A stretch of 64,000 nucleotides of DNA, from positions 4,866,501 through 4,930,500 of the forward strand of contig NZ_JAGINK010000001.1 of the NCBI RefSeq assembly GCF_017875955.1, given 5' to 3'. The DNA is from Pseudomonas sp. BP8. Lineage in GTDB: Bacteria; Pseudomonadota; Gammaproteobacteria; Pseudomonadales; Pseudomonadaceae. Position 1 is the stretch's first letter, and every line of letters begins with the position of its first letter. The translations under genes and the position numbers were made by a program. A model generated the notes under the pieces. That model had not been told where the DNA came from. It saw only the letters and a list, made by a program, of their open reading frames with translations, and did no database searches. Positions 45,567-54,780 of this stretch are shown piece after piece.

Positions 45567-46094
45567 CTAAACGTTTGGGTCACGCTTTAACTGCGCCAAG
45601 ACACTGAACGGGTTGGACCGCGTTACCTCGTCCTTGCTCGATTCGGGCTCATCAGCGCCCGCCGGCTGCTGGCATTCTTCCGGATGATGAGCAGGCACGA
45701 TGGGCAAGGCGAGCAAAAGCTCCTCCTCGATCAGCGCCTGCAGATCCAAAGGATCTTCGCCCAGTTCCAGCACGTCATAGCCTTTCGGCAACGACTGGGT
45801 ATTCGCACCCTCCTTCACCACAGCGTAAGAACACTCGCTATGGATCGGTAGGGTGACCAGCTCAAGACAACGCTGGCAAACCATCTTGACCTCGACATCC
45901 AGCTCACTGTGGATGACCACGGCATGCTGTTCGTCTCGTTCAAAATCGAACTTCGCCTGCACCGTACCGACATTGTCGGAAAGCGGGTCGCAGAGTCTTT
46001 CCAAATCAGCGAGTTGCAGCGAACCTTGGAGGGTTACGCCACGATCGGCTAATTTGCGCGGGTCAACGTGAGGTGGAATCGGGTCATTCAACAT
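45567..46094 (-). CDS. yceD: 23S rRNA accumulation protein YceD (DUF177)
   Basis: 175 residues with the DUF177 core MVCQRCLELVTLPIHSECSY and LVKEGAN-like spacing, ending in LAQLKRDPNV. The family is co-transcribed with rpmF and supports 23S rRNA accumulation. First gene of this minus-strand cluster; divergent from maf across 95 bp. Confidence 0.93.
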   Translation of the reverse strand: MLNDPIPPHVDPRKLADRGVTLQGSLQLADLERLCDPLSDNVGTVQAKFDFERDEQHAVVIHSELDVEVKMVCQRCLELVTLPIHSECSYAVVKEGANTQSLPKGYDVLELGEDPLDLQALIEEELLLALPIVPAHHPEECQQPAGADEPESSKDEVTRSNPFSVLAQLKRDPNV

Positions 46095-46189
46095 AGGGGC
46101 AGCATTCTAGGGATGGCCCCCGTCCCTGTCAAAGGAAATTAGGGCCCATCTGAGATGTTAGAATCGGATGATCTGATCAGGAGTCTATC

Positions 46190-46768
46190 ATGCTTCCCCT
46201 CTTACTGGCTTCCAGCTCTCCCTACCGACGCGAACTGCTCGCGCGACTGCGCCTGCCCTTCACCTCGGCAAGCCCCGATATAGACGAACAGCGCCTGAAT
46301 GAAGAGCCCGCCGTCGAGCTGGTCAGACGACTTGCGCGACAGAAGGCCGAGGCCTTGGCGGTCAGCCACCCCGACCACCTGATCATTGGCTCCGACCAGG
46401 TGGCAGTGCTCGGTGAACAGATCCTCGGCAAGCCTCATACCTTCGAGCGCGCCTGCGAACAGCTATTGGCTGCCAGCGGCCAGCACGTGACCTTTCTGAC
46501 CGGTCTGGCACTGCTCAACAGCAGCACAGGGCACTGCCAAGTCGACTGCGTGCCATTCACCGTTGCCATGCGTGAACTGGACTTGCAGCGGATTGAGCGC
46601 TACCTGCACGCTGAGCAGCCGTTCGACTGCGCTGGCAGCTTCAAGGCGGAAGGGTTGGGGGTGAGCCTGTTTCAGAGTACGCACGGTTGCGATGCGACCA
46701 GTCTGGTCGGGCTGCCGCTGATTCGGCTGGTGGATATGCTGCTAAAGGAAGGGGTGCAGATACCCTGA
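46190..46768 (+). CDS. Maf-like nucleotide pyrophosphatase (YceF type)
   Basis: 192 residues. LLASSSPYRRELL at the start, DIDEQRLNEEP, the catalytic aspartate in IIGSDQVAVL near residue 67, and GSFKAEGLGVSLF late. The YceF branch removes pyrophosphate from m7GTP. Divergent from yceD-rpmF-plsX, as is usual. Confidence 0.93.
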   Translation: MLPLLLASSSPYRRELLARLRLPFTSASPDIDEQRLNEEPAVELVRRLARQKAEALAVSHPDHLIIGSDQVAVLGEQILGKPHTFERACEQLLAASGQHVTFLTGLALLNSSTGHCQVDCVPFTVAMRELDLQRIERYLHAEQPFDCAGSFKAEGLGVSLFQSTHGCDATSLVGLPLIRLVDMLLKEGVQIP

Positions 46769-46789
46769 GGCTTTGATCGGGACTGTACT

Positions 46790-46940
46790 GACCTCCTCGC
46801 GGGGCAAGCCCGCTCCTACAGGGGCGATGGCGTACCATAGATCCCGCAGGAGCGGCCGATGGCGCAACCCAGACCCCGTAGGAGGGGCGATGGCGCGCCC
46901 CAGATCCCGTAGGGGCAGGCCTGCCCCGCGAAGAGGCTCG
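46790..46940. repeat. Degenerate REP cluster
   Basis: A REP unit at 46792-46824 (GCGGGGCAAGCCCGCTCC core), two degenerate tandem stretches sharing GGCGATGGCG and CCCGTAGG, then an inverted REP-like unit near 46907-46937. It fills the convergent gap between maf and sppA. Confidence 0.75.
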
Positions 46941-46945
46941 GCAAA

Positions 46946-47935
46946 TCAGCGCAGGGTCGGCCCCTGGAAGCCCATCCACATGGCCAGATGCTCGGCCACG
47001 CTGGCACCGATGCGCTTGGAGAAGCGATCAAACGGCGACTCCTGAACGGTAAAGTCGACCAGGTCTTTCTCGCCAACGATATCCCGCGCCACGTAACTGG
47101 CACTGCCCAGCCCATCGACCAGACCCAGCGCTTTGGCCTGCTCGCCAGACCAGATCAAGCCACTGAACAGCTCAGGATGCTCTTTGTCCTTGAGGCGATC
47201 ACCCCGCCCCTGCTTGACCATGGCGATGAACTGCTGGTGCGTGGTATTCAGCACGCCCTGCCAGAACGCGGTCTCTTCAGGCTTTTGCGCCGAGAAAGGA
47301 TCGAGAAACGCCTTGTGCTCACCCGCCGTATACAGGCGACGCTCGACCCCAAGCTTGTCCATCGCACCGACGAAACCATAACCCGCTGCCGTAACCCCAA
47401 TCGAACCGACCAGGCTGGCCTTGTCGGCATAGATCTCATCTGCGGCACTGGCAATGTAGTAGGCGCCAGATGCACCCAGGTCAGTGATTACCGCGTACAG
47501 CTTGATCTGCGGATACTCGGCACGCAGGCGGCGGATCTCGTCATACACGTAACCGGCCTGCACCGGACTGCCACCCGGGCTGTTGATGCGCATCACCACC
47601 GCTTTGGTCTTGGCGTCCTTGAAGGCGTCACGCAGGCTCTTGACGATGTTGTCGGCGCTGGCGGCCTCCTGATCGGCAATCACCCCGCGCACTTCGACCA
47701 GCGCCGTATGACTGGCACTGCGCGAAGCGGCGTTGTCCATGCTCATCAGCGGCGAGAACAGAAACAAGATGCCAAACAGGTAAACAAAGGTCAGCAGCTT
47801 GAAGAAGATCCCCCAGCGCCGCGCCCGACGCTGCTCCTGGACACCGGCCAGAAGGGTCTTTTCCAGCAGCTTCCAGCTCTTGCGTTCCTCACCGTCGACA
47901 ACTTCGGTCTCGGGTGCCTTCCACTCGTCAGCCAT
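46946..47935 (-). CDS. sppA: S49 family signal peptide peptidase-like protein
   Basis: 329 residues with one membrane anchor (FFKLLTFVYLFGILFLF, about 45-65). The serine nucleophile lies in LGASGAYYIASAADEIYA near residue 160 and the lysine in DKASLVGSIGV. About half the length of E. coli SppA, the usual Pseudomonas form. It would degrade leftover signal peptides in the inner membrane. 6 bp after the HAD phosphatase gene. Confidence 0.9.
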   Translation of the reverse strand: MADEWKAPETEVVDGEERKSWKLLEKTLLAGVQEQRRARRWGIFFKLLTFVYLFGILFLFSPLMSMDNAASRSASHTALVEVRGVIADQEAASADNIVKSLRDAFKDAKTKAVVMRINSPGGSPVQAGYVYDEIRRLRAEYPQIKLYAVITDLGASGAYYIASAADEIYADKASLVGSIGVTAAGYGFVGAMDKLGVERRLYTAGEHKAFLDPFSAQKPEETAFWQGVLNTTHQQFIAMVKQGRGDRLKDKEHPELFSGLIWSGEQAKALGLVDGLGSASYVARDIVGEKDLVDFTVQESPFDRFSKRIGASVAEHLAMWMGFQGPTLR

Positions 47936-47941
47936 GCTTAC

Positions 47942-48619
47942 CTACCTTGGAATTTGAATTTGCGCCGAACCTGACAGCCACTCGCGCAGCTGGGAAAAAT
48001 GATCGATGCACAGTTGCGGACCGAACTCGGCCAGCGCTTGCAGCGACATCGCGCCATAACCGACCGCCACCGAATGCATGCCCGCGTTATTGGCCATCTG
48101 CAGATCGAACGCAGAGTCTCCGACCATCAGCGCCTGGCCAGGTTCGACCTGACAATGGGCGAGGATCTCTTCAAGCATCAGCGGGTGCGGCTTGCCGCGG
48201 GTCTCATCGGCAGCCCGAGTGATATCGAAGAAGCCTTCCCAACCATTGGCCTTGAGCACCCGATCCAGGCCACGGCGGGCCTTGCCGGTCGCTACCGCCA
48301 GGCGATAGCCCTCGGCACGGAAGGCATCCAGCGACTCGAGCACACCCTCGAACAGTGGCGAAGGCTGCTGATCAAGGGCCGTGTAGACATCAGCGTAGTG
48401 CTGACGGAAGACTTCAACCTGGGCCGGCTCGAGGTGCGGATATAGCGTGGATATAGCCTCAGCCAGCGCCAGGCCGATGATCCCCTTGACCGCAGCCTCC
48501 TCGCTCGGCGCCTCGCCAGCGCGCTCGGCGGCGACATTCATCGCCTGGACGATCCGCCCGATCGAGTCAGCCAGCGTGCCATCCCAATCGAAAATCAGCA
48601 GTTGGTAGTTGTTTTTCAT
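47942..48619 (-). CDS. HAD-superfamily phosphatase (Gph-like)
   Basis: 225 residues. Motif I FDWDGTLADS at residues 9-18, motif II in AVATGKAR, motif III lysine near KPHPLML, motif IV GDSAFDLQMA. Similar to phosphoglycolate phosphatase-type enzymes, but the substrate cannot be fixed. The ATG at 48619 is preferred to a GTG two codons upstream. Next to rluC, from which it is separated by 6 bp. Confidence 0.9.
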   Translation of the reverse strand: MKNNYQLLIFDWDGTLADSIGRIVQAMNVAAERAGEAPSEEAAVKGIIGLALAEAISTLYPHLEPAQVEVFRQHYADVYTALDQQPSPLFEGVLESLDAFRAEGYRLAVATGKARRGLDRVLKANGWEGFFDITRAADETRGKPHPLMLEEILAHCQVEPGQALMVGDSAFDLQMANNAGMHSVAVGYGAMSLQALAEFGPQLCIDHFSQLREWLSGSAQIQIPR

Positions 48620-48625
48620 GAACAC

Positions 48626-49582
48626 TCAGGTCGCACTCAAGCGCTCCACGGTCTTGGCCCACATTTCGTCAACCGGCGCTTCGATCTTCAGCTCACCGCC
48701 ATCCGGCAACGGCACGGTCAGCGCATAGGCATGCAGGAACAGCCGCTTGCCGCCCAGGTCGCGGATCTCGCGGGAGAAGTCTTCGTCGCCATACTTGCTG
48801 TCACCGGCGATCATGTGCCCGGCATGCAAGGTATGGACGCGAATCTGGTGAGTACGGCCAGTGATGGGACGTGCCTCGACCATGGTCGCAAACTCACCGA
48901 AGCGGCGCAGCACGCGGAACATCGTCAGCGCCTCCTTGCCCTCATCGTTGACCTCGACCATGCGCTCGCCAGAACGCAGGTTGCTCTTCTGCAACGGCGC
49001 ATTGACCTGCTTCTTTGCGGTCGGCCAGTGGCCGCGCACCAGCGCCATGTAACGCTTGTCGACCCCGTCACCGCGCAGGGCGGCGTGCAGGTGACGCAAC
49101 ATGCTGCGCTTCTTGGCGATCATCAACAGACCGGACGTATCCCGATCGAGGCGATGCACCAGCTCGAGCTCCTTGGCATCCGGGCGCAGCTGACGCAGCG
49201 CCTCGATGACACCGAAGCTCAGGCCACTGCCGCCGTGCACAGCAATGCCGGCAGGCTTGTTGAGCACGATCAGAGCCTTGTCTTCGTAGACAATCGCGGC
49301 TTCGAGACGCTGCAGCAGCGCCTGCGCCACCGGCACCGGTTCGTCGCGCTCGGGCAGCCGCACCGGCGGCACCCGGACGATATCGCCGGCCTGGATCTTG
49401 TACTCAGGCTTGACCCGCCCTTTGTTGACCCGCACCTCACCCTTGCGCAGGATGCGGTAGACCAGGGTCTTGGGCACGCCCTTGAGGGCCGTGATCAGGA
49501 AATTGTCGATGCGTTGGCCGGCAAGCTCCGGCGCGACTTCGATCAGCTGAACGCCGGAAGTCGGAGGGGTATTGGTCGTCAT
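48626..49582 (-). CDS. rluC: 23S rRNA pseudouridine synthase RluC
   Basis: 318 residues. N-terminal S4 domain (QRIDNFLITALKG, YRILRKGEVRVNKGR) and the RluA-family catalytic aspartate in ELVHRLDRDTSGLL near residue 148. It should modify U955, U2504 and U2580 by analogy to E. coli. The ATG at 49582 is chosen, since the longer frame runs across the rne promoter. Divergent from rne. Confidence 0.94.
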   Translation of the reverse strand: MTTNTPPTSGVQLIEVAPELAGQRIDNFLITALKGVPKTLVYRILRKGEVRVNKGRVKPEYKIQAGDIVRVPPVRLPERDEPVPVAQALLQRLEAAIVYEDKALIVLNKPAGIAVHGGSGLSFGVIEALRQLRPDAKELELVHRLDRDTSGLLMIAKKRSMLRHLHAALRGDGVDKRYMALVRGHWPTAKKQVNAPLQKSNLRSGERMVEVNDEGKEALTMFRVLRRFGEFATMVEARPITGRTHQIRVHTLHAGHMIAGDSKYGDEDFSREIRDLGGKRLFLHAYALTVPLPDGGELKIEAPVDEMWAKTVERLSAT

Positions 49583-49610
49583 GGCGGGATCATAACAATT
49601 TTTTATGGAA

Positions 49611-49639
49611 TTGAAGCACTTAATCATTACTGCTATAGT
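49611..49639 (+). promoter_or_regulatory. Sigma-70 promoter for rne
   Basis: TTGAAG (49611-49616), a 17-bp spacer and TATAGT (49634-49639) form a near-consensus promoter on the plus strand. Transcription would start near 49646, giving a leader of about 730 nt before rne. Confidence 0.7.
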
Positions 49640-50376
49640 CGCGAACGCCGCCAAAAGCGGTAGGCCAGCGACACCTGGTACTACACCAGCCCCTGACCAA
49701 CGCAATTCTCGAGGACGCGAGGCCGTCCTACGGGGCTTTCGCCAGTTTACCGAAATACCTGGAATCGCCACCAGCGCCGTGTAGAGAAGACCGAAAAAAA
49801 ACGATAAGTGCGGTAGTTAACCTCCTTCCTGTTCTTTTTCGCAGTGCCTCTGCCCCGCCACCGTCGCTTCCTCCCTGCACCCGGCGAACGCTTCGGAAAT
49901 ACCTGCCTTGGACATGAATGGCGCCAGCTTCCGAATCGAAGCTGGCGAAAAATGCAACCCGTTGCGGATTCAGCGCGCGGCAGCACCCGAATTATCAGGG
50001 ATACGTGCAGGGTGGAGACGCACAGCCCCTCGGACCGTGTAGCACCGCGTCCGGCCACCGGCCCAAGTACTGGGCGGCGAGCGGATAAGGTCCTGTACAG
50101 ATGCCTCATTGGCGTCCACGGCTGACGGTTGATTCCTCCTCCTGAACGGAGTGCACAAGCTCTGCAAGGTCGATTCGGTTGATTCGGATACCCCAGGTGG
50201 TTGTGCACCGCAAAACAGGACGCGTCGTCGCGATCACGGCAGGCTGGGCAACCGGCTGGTGCCGAACGTCGTCGACACGGGGGTGGCTCGCTACCCTTTG
50301 CGCACCTTGGCACCGACCTTGAGACGTCGTGTGTGCCGAACGCCGTTTCCGGCAGCCCGGAAACCGACGGTACAAC
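49640..50376 (+). promoter_or_regulatory. Long rne 5' leader
   Basis: About 730 nt with no credible gene. It contains GC-rich inverted sequences such as CTTCCGAATCGAAGCTGGCG near 49930. In E. coli the rne leader lets RNase E destroy its own mRNA. A similar autoregulatory role is likely but not shown by sequence. Confidence 0.55.
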
Positions 50377-53300
50377 ATGAAAAGAATGCTGATTAACGCA
50401 ACTCAACCCGAAGAGTTGCGTGTAGCCCTGGTGGATGGCCAACGCCTCTACGACCTGGATATCGAATCCGGCGCCCGTGAGCAGAAAAAGGCCAACATCT
50501 ACAAAGGCAAGATCACCCGGATCGAGCCCAGCCTCGAAGCCGCCTTCGTCGACTTCGGCTCCGACCGTCACGGCTTCCTGCCGCTGAAGGAAATCTCCCG
50601 CGAGTACTTCAAGAAGGCCCCAGAAGGCCGCGTCAACATCAAGGAAGTGCTCAGCGAAGGCCAGGAAGTCATCGTCCAGGTCGAGAAGGAAGAGCGCGGC
50701 AACAAAGGCGCCGCCCTCACCACCTTCATCAGCCTGGCTGGCCGCTACCTGGTCCTGATGCCGAACAACCCGCGTGCCGGTGGCATTTCCCGTCGCATCG
50801 AAGGCGAAGAGCGCAACGAACTGCGCGAAGCCCTCAACGGCCTTACCGTTCCGGCTGACATGGGCCTGATCGTTCGCACCGCAGGCCTTGGCCGCAGCAG
50901 CGAAGAGATGCAGTGGGACCTCGACTACCTGCTGCAGCTGTGGACCGCCATCAAGGAAGCGTCCCTGGACCGCACCGCGCCGTTCCTGATCTACCAGGAA
51001 AGCAACGTCATCATCCGCGCGATCCGCGACTACCTGCGCCAGGACATCGGCGAAGTGCTGATCGACAGCATCGAGGCCCAGGAAGAAGCCCTGACCTTCA
51101 TCCGCCAGGTGATGCCGCAGTACGCCAGCAAGGTCAAGCTGTACGAAGACAGCGTGCCGCTGTTCAACCGTTTCCAGATCGAAAGCCAGATCGAGACCGC
51201 CTTCCAGCGCGTGGTCGAACTGCCTTCCGGCGGCTCGATCGTGATCGACCCGACCGAGGCCCTGGTGTCCATCGACATCAACTCGGCGCGCGCCACCAAA
51301 GGCAGCGACATCGAAGAAACCGCCCTGCAGACCAACCTGGAAGCGGCTGAAGAAATCGCCCGCCAGCTGCGCCTGCGGGACATCGGCGGCCTGATCGTCA
51401 TCGACTTCATCGACATGACCCCGGCGAAGAACCAACGCGCCGTCGAAGAGCGTGTGCGTGAGGCCCTCGAAGCCGACCGCGCCCGCGTCCAGGTTGGCCG
51501 CATCTCGCGCTTCGGCCTGCTGGAGATGTCGCGCCAGCGCCTGCGTCCGTCGCTGGGCGAAAGCAGCGGCATCGTCTGCCCGCGCTGCTCCGGCACCGGT
51601 ATCATCCGTGACGTCGAGTCGCTGTCGCTGGCGATCCTGCGCCTGATCGAGGAAGAAGCCCTCAAGGACCGTACCGCCGAGGTACGCGCCCAGGTGCCGA
51701 TCCCGGTTGCTGCGTTCCTGCTCAACGAGAAGCGCAACTCGATCACCAAGATCGAAATGCGTACCCGCGCGCGCATCATCATCCTGCCGAACGATCACCT
51801 GGAAACCCCGCACTTCGAAGTCCAGCGCCTGCGCGACGACAACCCGGACGTGCTGACCAACCAGTCCAGCTACGAGATCGCCACCACCGAAACCGAGGAA
51901 GCGCCGCAACAGGCCGCGACCCGCACCCTGGTTCGCCAGGAAGCTGCGGTCAAGACCGCCCCGCCGCGCACCAACGCACCGGTACCGACTGCTGTTGAAG
52001 AGCAGCCTGTCGCCGCCGCCGCGCCGCCAGCGCCTGCTCCAAGCATCCCCGAGCCTAGCCTGTTCAAGGGCCTGGTGAAGTCGCTGGTCAGCCTGTTCGC
52101 CGGCAAGGACGAGCCTGTTGCTGCCCCGGCTGCCGCGGCCGAAAAGCCTGCCGCCGAGCGCACCCAGCGCAACGAGGAGCGCCGTAACGGTCGTCAGCAG
52201 AGCCGCAACCGCAACGGTCGTCGTGACGAAGAGCGCAAGCCACGCGAAGAGCGTGCCGAGCGCGCGCCACGTGAAGCCCGCGAGCCGCGTGAAGAACGCC
52301 AACCGCGCGAAGAGCGTGTGCCACGTGAAGAACGCGCACCACGCGAAGAGCGTGCACCGCGCCAGGATCGCCGCGGTAACCGCGACGAGCGCCCGGTACG
52401 TGAACTGCGCGAACCTCTGGACGCTGCTCCGGCTGCCCGTGAAGAGCGTCAGCCTCGTGAAGAGCGCGCCTCGCGTGAAGAACGTGCGCCTCGCGAAGAA
52501 CGCGCCCCACGTGAAGAGCGTGCGCCTCGTGAAGAACGTGCCCCACGTGAAGAGCGTGCACCTCGTGAAGAACGTGCACCGCGCGAAGAGCGAGCGCCAC
52601 GTGAAGAACGCGCCCCTCGCGAAGAGCGAGCGCCACGTGAAGAACGCGCCCCTCGTGAAGAGCGTGCGCCTCGTGAAGAACGTGCTCCTCGTGAAGAGCG
52701 CCAGCTGCGCCCAGCCGATGAAGCCGCCGAGCAGGCTGCGGAGATCGCCGAGGAGCAACTGCCAAACGAAGAGCTGCAACAGGACGAGCAACTGGAAGGC
52801 GCCGATGGCGAACGTCCACGTCGCCGCTCCCGCGGCCAGCGTCGTCGCAGCAACCGCCGCGAGCGTCAGCGCAATGCCAATGGCGAGCTGATCGACGGTG
52901 ATGAAGAAGGCACCGAAGAGCAGCAGCCGCAACAGCATCAGGCCAGCGAGCTTGGCGCGGACCTGGCTGCCGGCCTGGCCGTGACTGCCGCTGTTGCTAC
53001 CAGCAACATCAGCGCCGAAGCCGAAGCCCAGGCCAATCAGCAGGCTGAAGTAGCCTCTGCTGAAGTAGCTGAAGTAGCTGAAGTAGCTGAAGTAGCTGAA
53101 GTAGCTGAAGTAGCTGAAGCTGCGACCAGCGAAGCGCCTGAAGCCGCGACCGGCGAAGTCATCGCCCTGCCAGCCGAACCGGTTGCACAGGCCGAGGAAG
53201 TGGCGATCGCCCCCGTGGTCGAGCAGCCCGTCAGCGAGCCGGTTGCCGTGGTTGAGCCGACCGTCGAACCGGTTGTCGAGGTCGCGCCACAGCCTGTAGT

Positions 53301-53673
53301 TGAAGCGCCTGTCGCTGAAGCGACTGTTGAACAAGCGGCAGTGGTCGAGTCGGGTGAAGCCGAGAAGCCAGCCGAGGCTGTCGAAGCCGCACCGGTAGAA
53401 GCGCCTGTCGCCGAACCCGTTGCAGTCGAGCAACCTGCCGAGGTTATCGAGGTCGCTGAAGCCAAGCCTGAAGTTGTCGAGGCTGCACCTGTTGCCGCCG
53501 AGCCAGCGCCAGTGAAGCCCGCCAATGGCCGCGCGCCAAACGACCCGCGTGAAGTGCGTCGTCGCAAGCGCGAAGCCGAGGCTGCTGCCGCCGCTGCACA
53601 GGCTGCTGCTACCCAGGCAACGGCGCCTGAAGCCTTGGAAACGACCGAAGAGCACAAGCCTCATCACGGTTGA
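50377..53673 (+). CDS. rne: Ribonuclease E
   Basis: 1098 residues. The S1 domain (about 35-120) and catalytic DNase-I-like region with VSIDINSARAT and VIDFIDMTP (catalytic aspartates near 305 and 350). The zinc-link CPRCSGTG lies near 405. The C-terminal half is an unstructured scaffold: an amphipathic SLFKGLVKSLVSLFAG near 565 for membrane binding, then Arg/Glu-rich RNA-binding tracts with 12 tandem APREER units (52486-52701), and a six-fold AEV repeat (53059-53112). It ends with a C-terminal NGRAPNDPREVRRRKREA motif typical of pseudomonads. Starts at ATG 50377; the frame is open slightly upstream. Confidence 0.96.
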   Translation: MKRMLINATQPEELRVALVDGQRLYDLDIESGAREQKKANIYKGKITRIEPSLEAAFVDFGSDRHGFLPLKEISREYFKKAPEGRVNIKEVLSEGQEVIVQVEKEERGNKGAALTTFISLAGRYLVLMPNNPRAGGISRRIEGEERNELREALNGLTVPADMGLIVRTAGLGRSSEEMQWDLDYLLQLWTAIKEASLDRTAPFLIYQESNVIIRAIRDYLRQDIGEVLIDSIEAQEEALTFIRQVMPQYASKVKLYEDSVPLFNRFQIESQIETAFQRVVELPSGGSIVIDPTEALVSIDINSARATKGSDIEETALQTNLEAAEEIARQLRLRDIGGLIVIDFIDMTPAKNQRAVEERVREALEADRARVQVGRISRFGLLEMSRQRLRPSLGESSGIVCPRCSGTGIIRDVESLSLAILRLIEEEALKDRTAEVRAQVPIPVAAFLLNEKRNSITKIEMRTRARIIILPNDHLETPHFEVQRLRDDNPDVLTNQSSYEIATTETEEAPQQAATRTLVRQEAAVKTAPPRTNAPVPTAVEEQPVAAAAPPAPAPSIPEPSLFKGLVKSLVSLFAGKDEPVAAPAAAAEKPAAERTQRNEERRNGRQQSRNRNGRRDEERKPREERAERAPREAREPREERQPREERVPREERAPREERAPRQDRRGNRDERPVRELREPLDAAPAAREERQPREERASREERAPREERAPREERAPREERAPREERAPREERAPREERAPREERAPREERAPREERAPREERAPREERAPREERQLRPADEAAEQAAEIAEEQLPNEELQQDEQLEGADGERPRRRSRGQRRRSNRRERQRNANGELIDGDEEGTEEQQPQQHQASELGADLAAGLAVTAAVATSNISAEAEAQANQQAEVASAEVAEVAEVAEVAEVAEVAEAATSEAPEAATGEVIALPAEPVAQAEEVAIAPVVEQPVSEPVAVVEPTVEPVVEVAPQPVVEAPVAEATVEQAAVVESGEAEKPAEAVEAAPVEAPVAEPVAVEQPAEVIEVAEAKPEVVEAAPVAAEPAPVKPANGRAPNDPREVRRRKREAEAAAAAAQAAATQATAPEALETTEEHKPHHG

Positions 53674-53689
53674 TTGCAACGGCTGAATG

Positions 53690-53727
53690 AAAAAGCCCCG
53701 CCAGTGTGAACTGGCGGGGCTTTTTCT
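53690..53727 (+). terminator. Intrinsic terminator of rne
   Basis: AAAAAGCCCCGCCAG pairs perfectly with CTGGCGGGGCTTTTT across a 6-nt loop, 20 bp after the rne stop. Confidence 0.93.
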
Positions 53728-53743
53728 TGGTTCGCTATTTGTC

Positions 53744-53756
53744 GGGGGGGGGGGGG
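53744..53756 (+). repeat. Run of 13 G
   Basis: A 13-base G homopolymer between the rne terminator and the fold-back element. It is intergenic, so slippage would change no protein. Confidence 0.85.
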
Positions 53757-53785
53757 CCTTTTGGGCTGGGGTTTGGGGTTGTGAG

Positions 53786-54735
53786 CTTATCCATTTGATG
53801 TGGTGGTGCCACTGGCCCCTTCCGCCCTTACGGCGGGTCACTTTTTTTCTTGGAAAAAAGTAACCAAAAACCGCTTGCTCCATCATACGGCCCTTCGCTG
53901 CGCTGCGGGTTCCCTCGCTCCGGTCTTGCTCCGGGAGGACCGCGCTGTACGGCCCATCCTGGGCCTCAGCGCTTTCCGGCCATCCATGGCCTCCACCTCC
54001 CTGCGCAAGACCTCCACTCGGCCTCCTGAAGTCGCTGGTAGATCAAGATCAAGAGCAAGATCAAGATCAAGATCAAGATCAACAGCCAGGGCAACGGCTG
54101 GCGAATCGCTACGCTCTCGCTTTGTTTATCTACCAGCGGATTTGTGGTGTGGCTGGCAGGGCTGCGCCCTGCGATTTGCATCGCCAGTACCGGCCTCTTC
54201 GCGGGGCAAGCCCGCTCCTACAGGGATTGAGCAAATTTTGAATTCGGCGCGATACCTGTAGGAGCGGGCTTGTCCCGCGAAGAGGCCCGAATATCCACCA
54301 CCCATGCCACTATCAAAAACAACGCCAGCCTAGACGCCACCCGTAACTTCGCGACTTCAGAAGACCGGAGCGCAGGGCCGGATGCAGGAGCAAGCGGTTT
54401 TTGGTTACTTTTTTCCAAGAAAAAAAGTGACCCGCCGTAAGGGCCATCCCTTTCAAGGTCTTTGAAATTTGGTCTGGCTTGAGTGAGCCGGGGCTGCTTT
54501 GCAGCCCTTTCGCGACACGAGGCCGCTCCCACAGGGATAGCGCATGCCTCAAGAGCGGCGCGGTTCGCCCTTGTGGGAGCGGCCTTGCCGGGGCGCCGGA
54601 CCGGTCGGAAAGGGGCGCGCAGCGCCCCCGGCATTGCTGGCCTCCATGAGAAATCCGAAGGTAACGCAAAGACCTTGAAAGGGATGGCCGTAAGGGCGGA
54701 AGGGGCCAGAAGCGCCACCACATCAAATGGATAAG
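53786..54735. repeat. Fold-back extragenic element, copy 2 (centre reversed)
   Basis: Bounded by the same CTTATCCATTTGATGTGGTG end and its inverse (54715-54735). The left arm matches 1905-2124 in the same orientation, but the centre, with its REP pair at 54199-54226 and 54257-54288, runs opposite to copy 1. The right arm has lost about 170 bp. The centre holds a (GATCAA)n-like tract near 54040-54090. A nested 248-bp element interrupts the right end. Confidence 0.85.
54442..54689. mobile_element. Nested MITE-like element with 23-bp inverted ends
   Basis: Perfect 23-bp terminal inverted repeats at 54442-54464 and 54667-54689 (outer part GGCCATCCCTTTCAAGG). It splits the conserved arm sequence found intact elsewhere, and the arm's GCCGTAAGGGC appears on both sides as an about 10-bp target duplication. 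It has no gene. It contains an inverted CCGCTCCCACAGGG/CCCTTGTGGGAGCGG pair. Confidence 0.85.
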
Positions 54736-54780
54736 CCCCCCCAAAAAAAACGCCAAGCCAAAGCCGAACAGCCAACCAAA

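Noticed and set aside
49747..53886. A 1379-codon minus-strand open frame opposite rne
   Set aside because: It mirrors the rne codon pattern; its FSYFSYF and LFTRGAFFTW tracts are antisense of the rne tandem repeats. rne itself is clearly coding.
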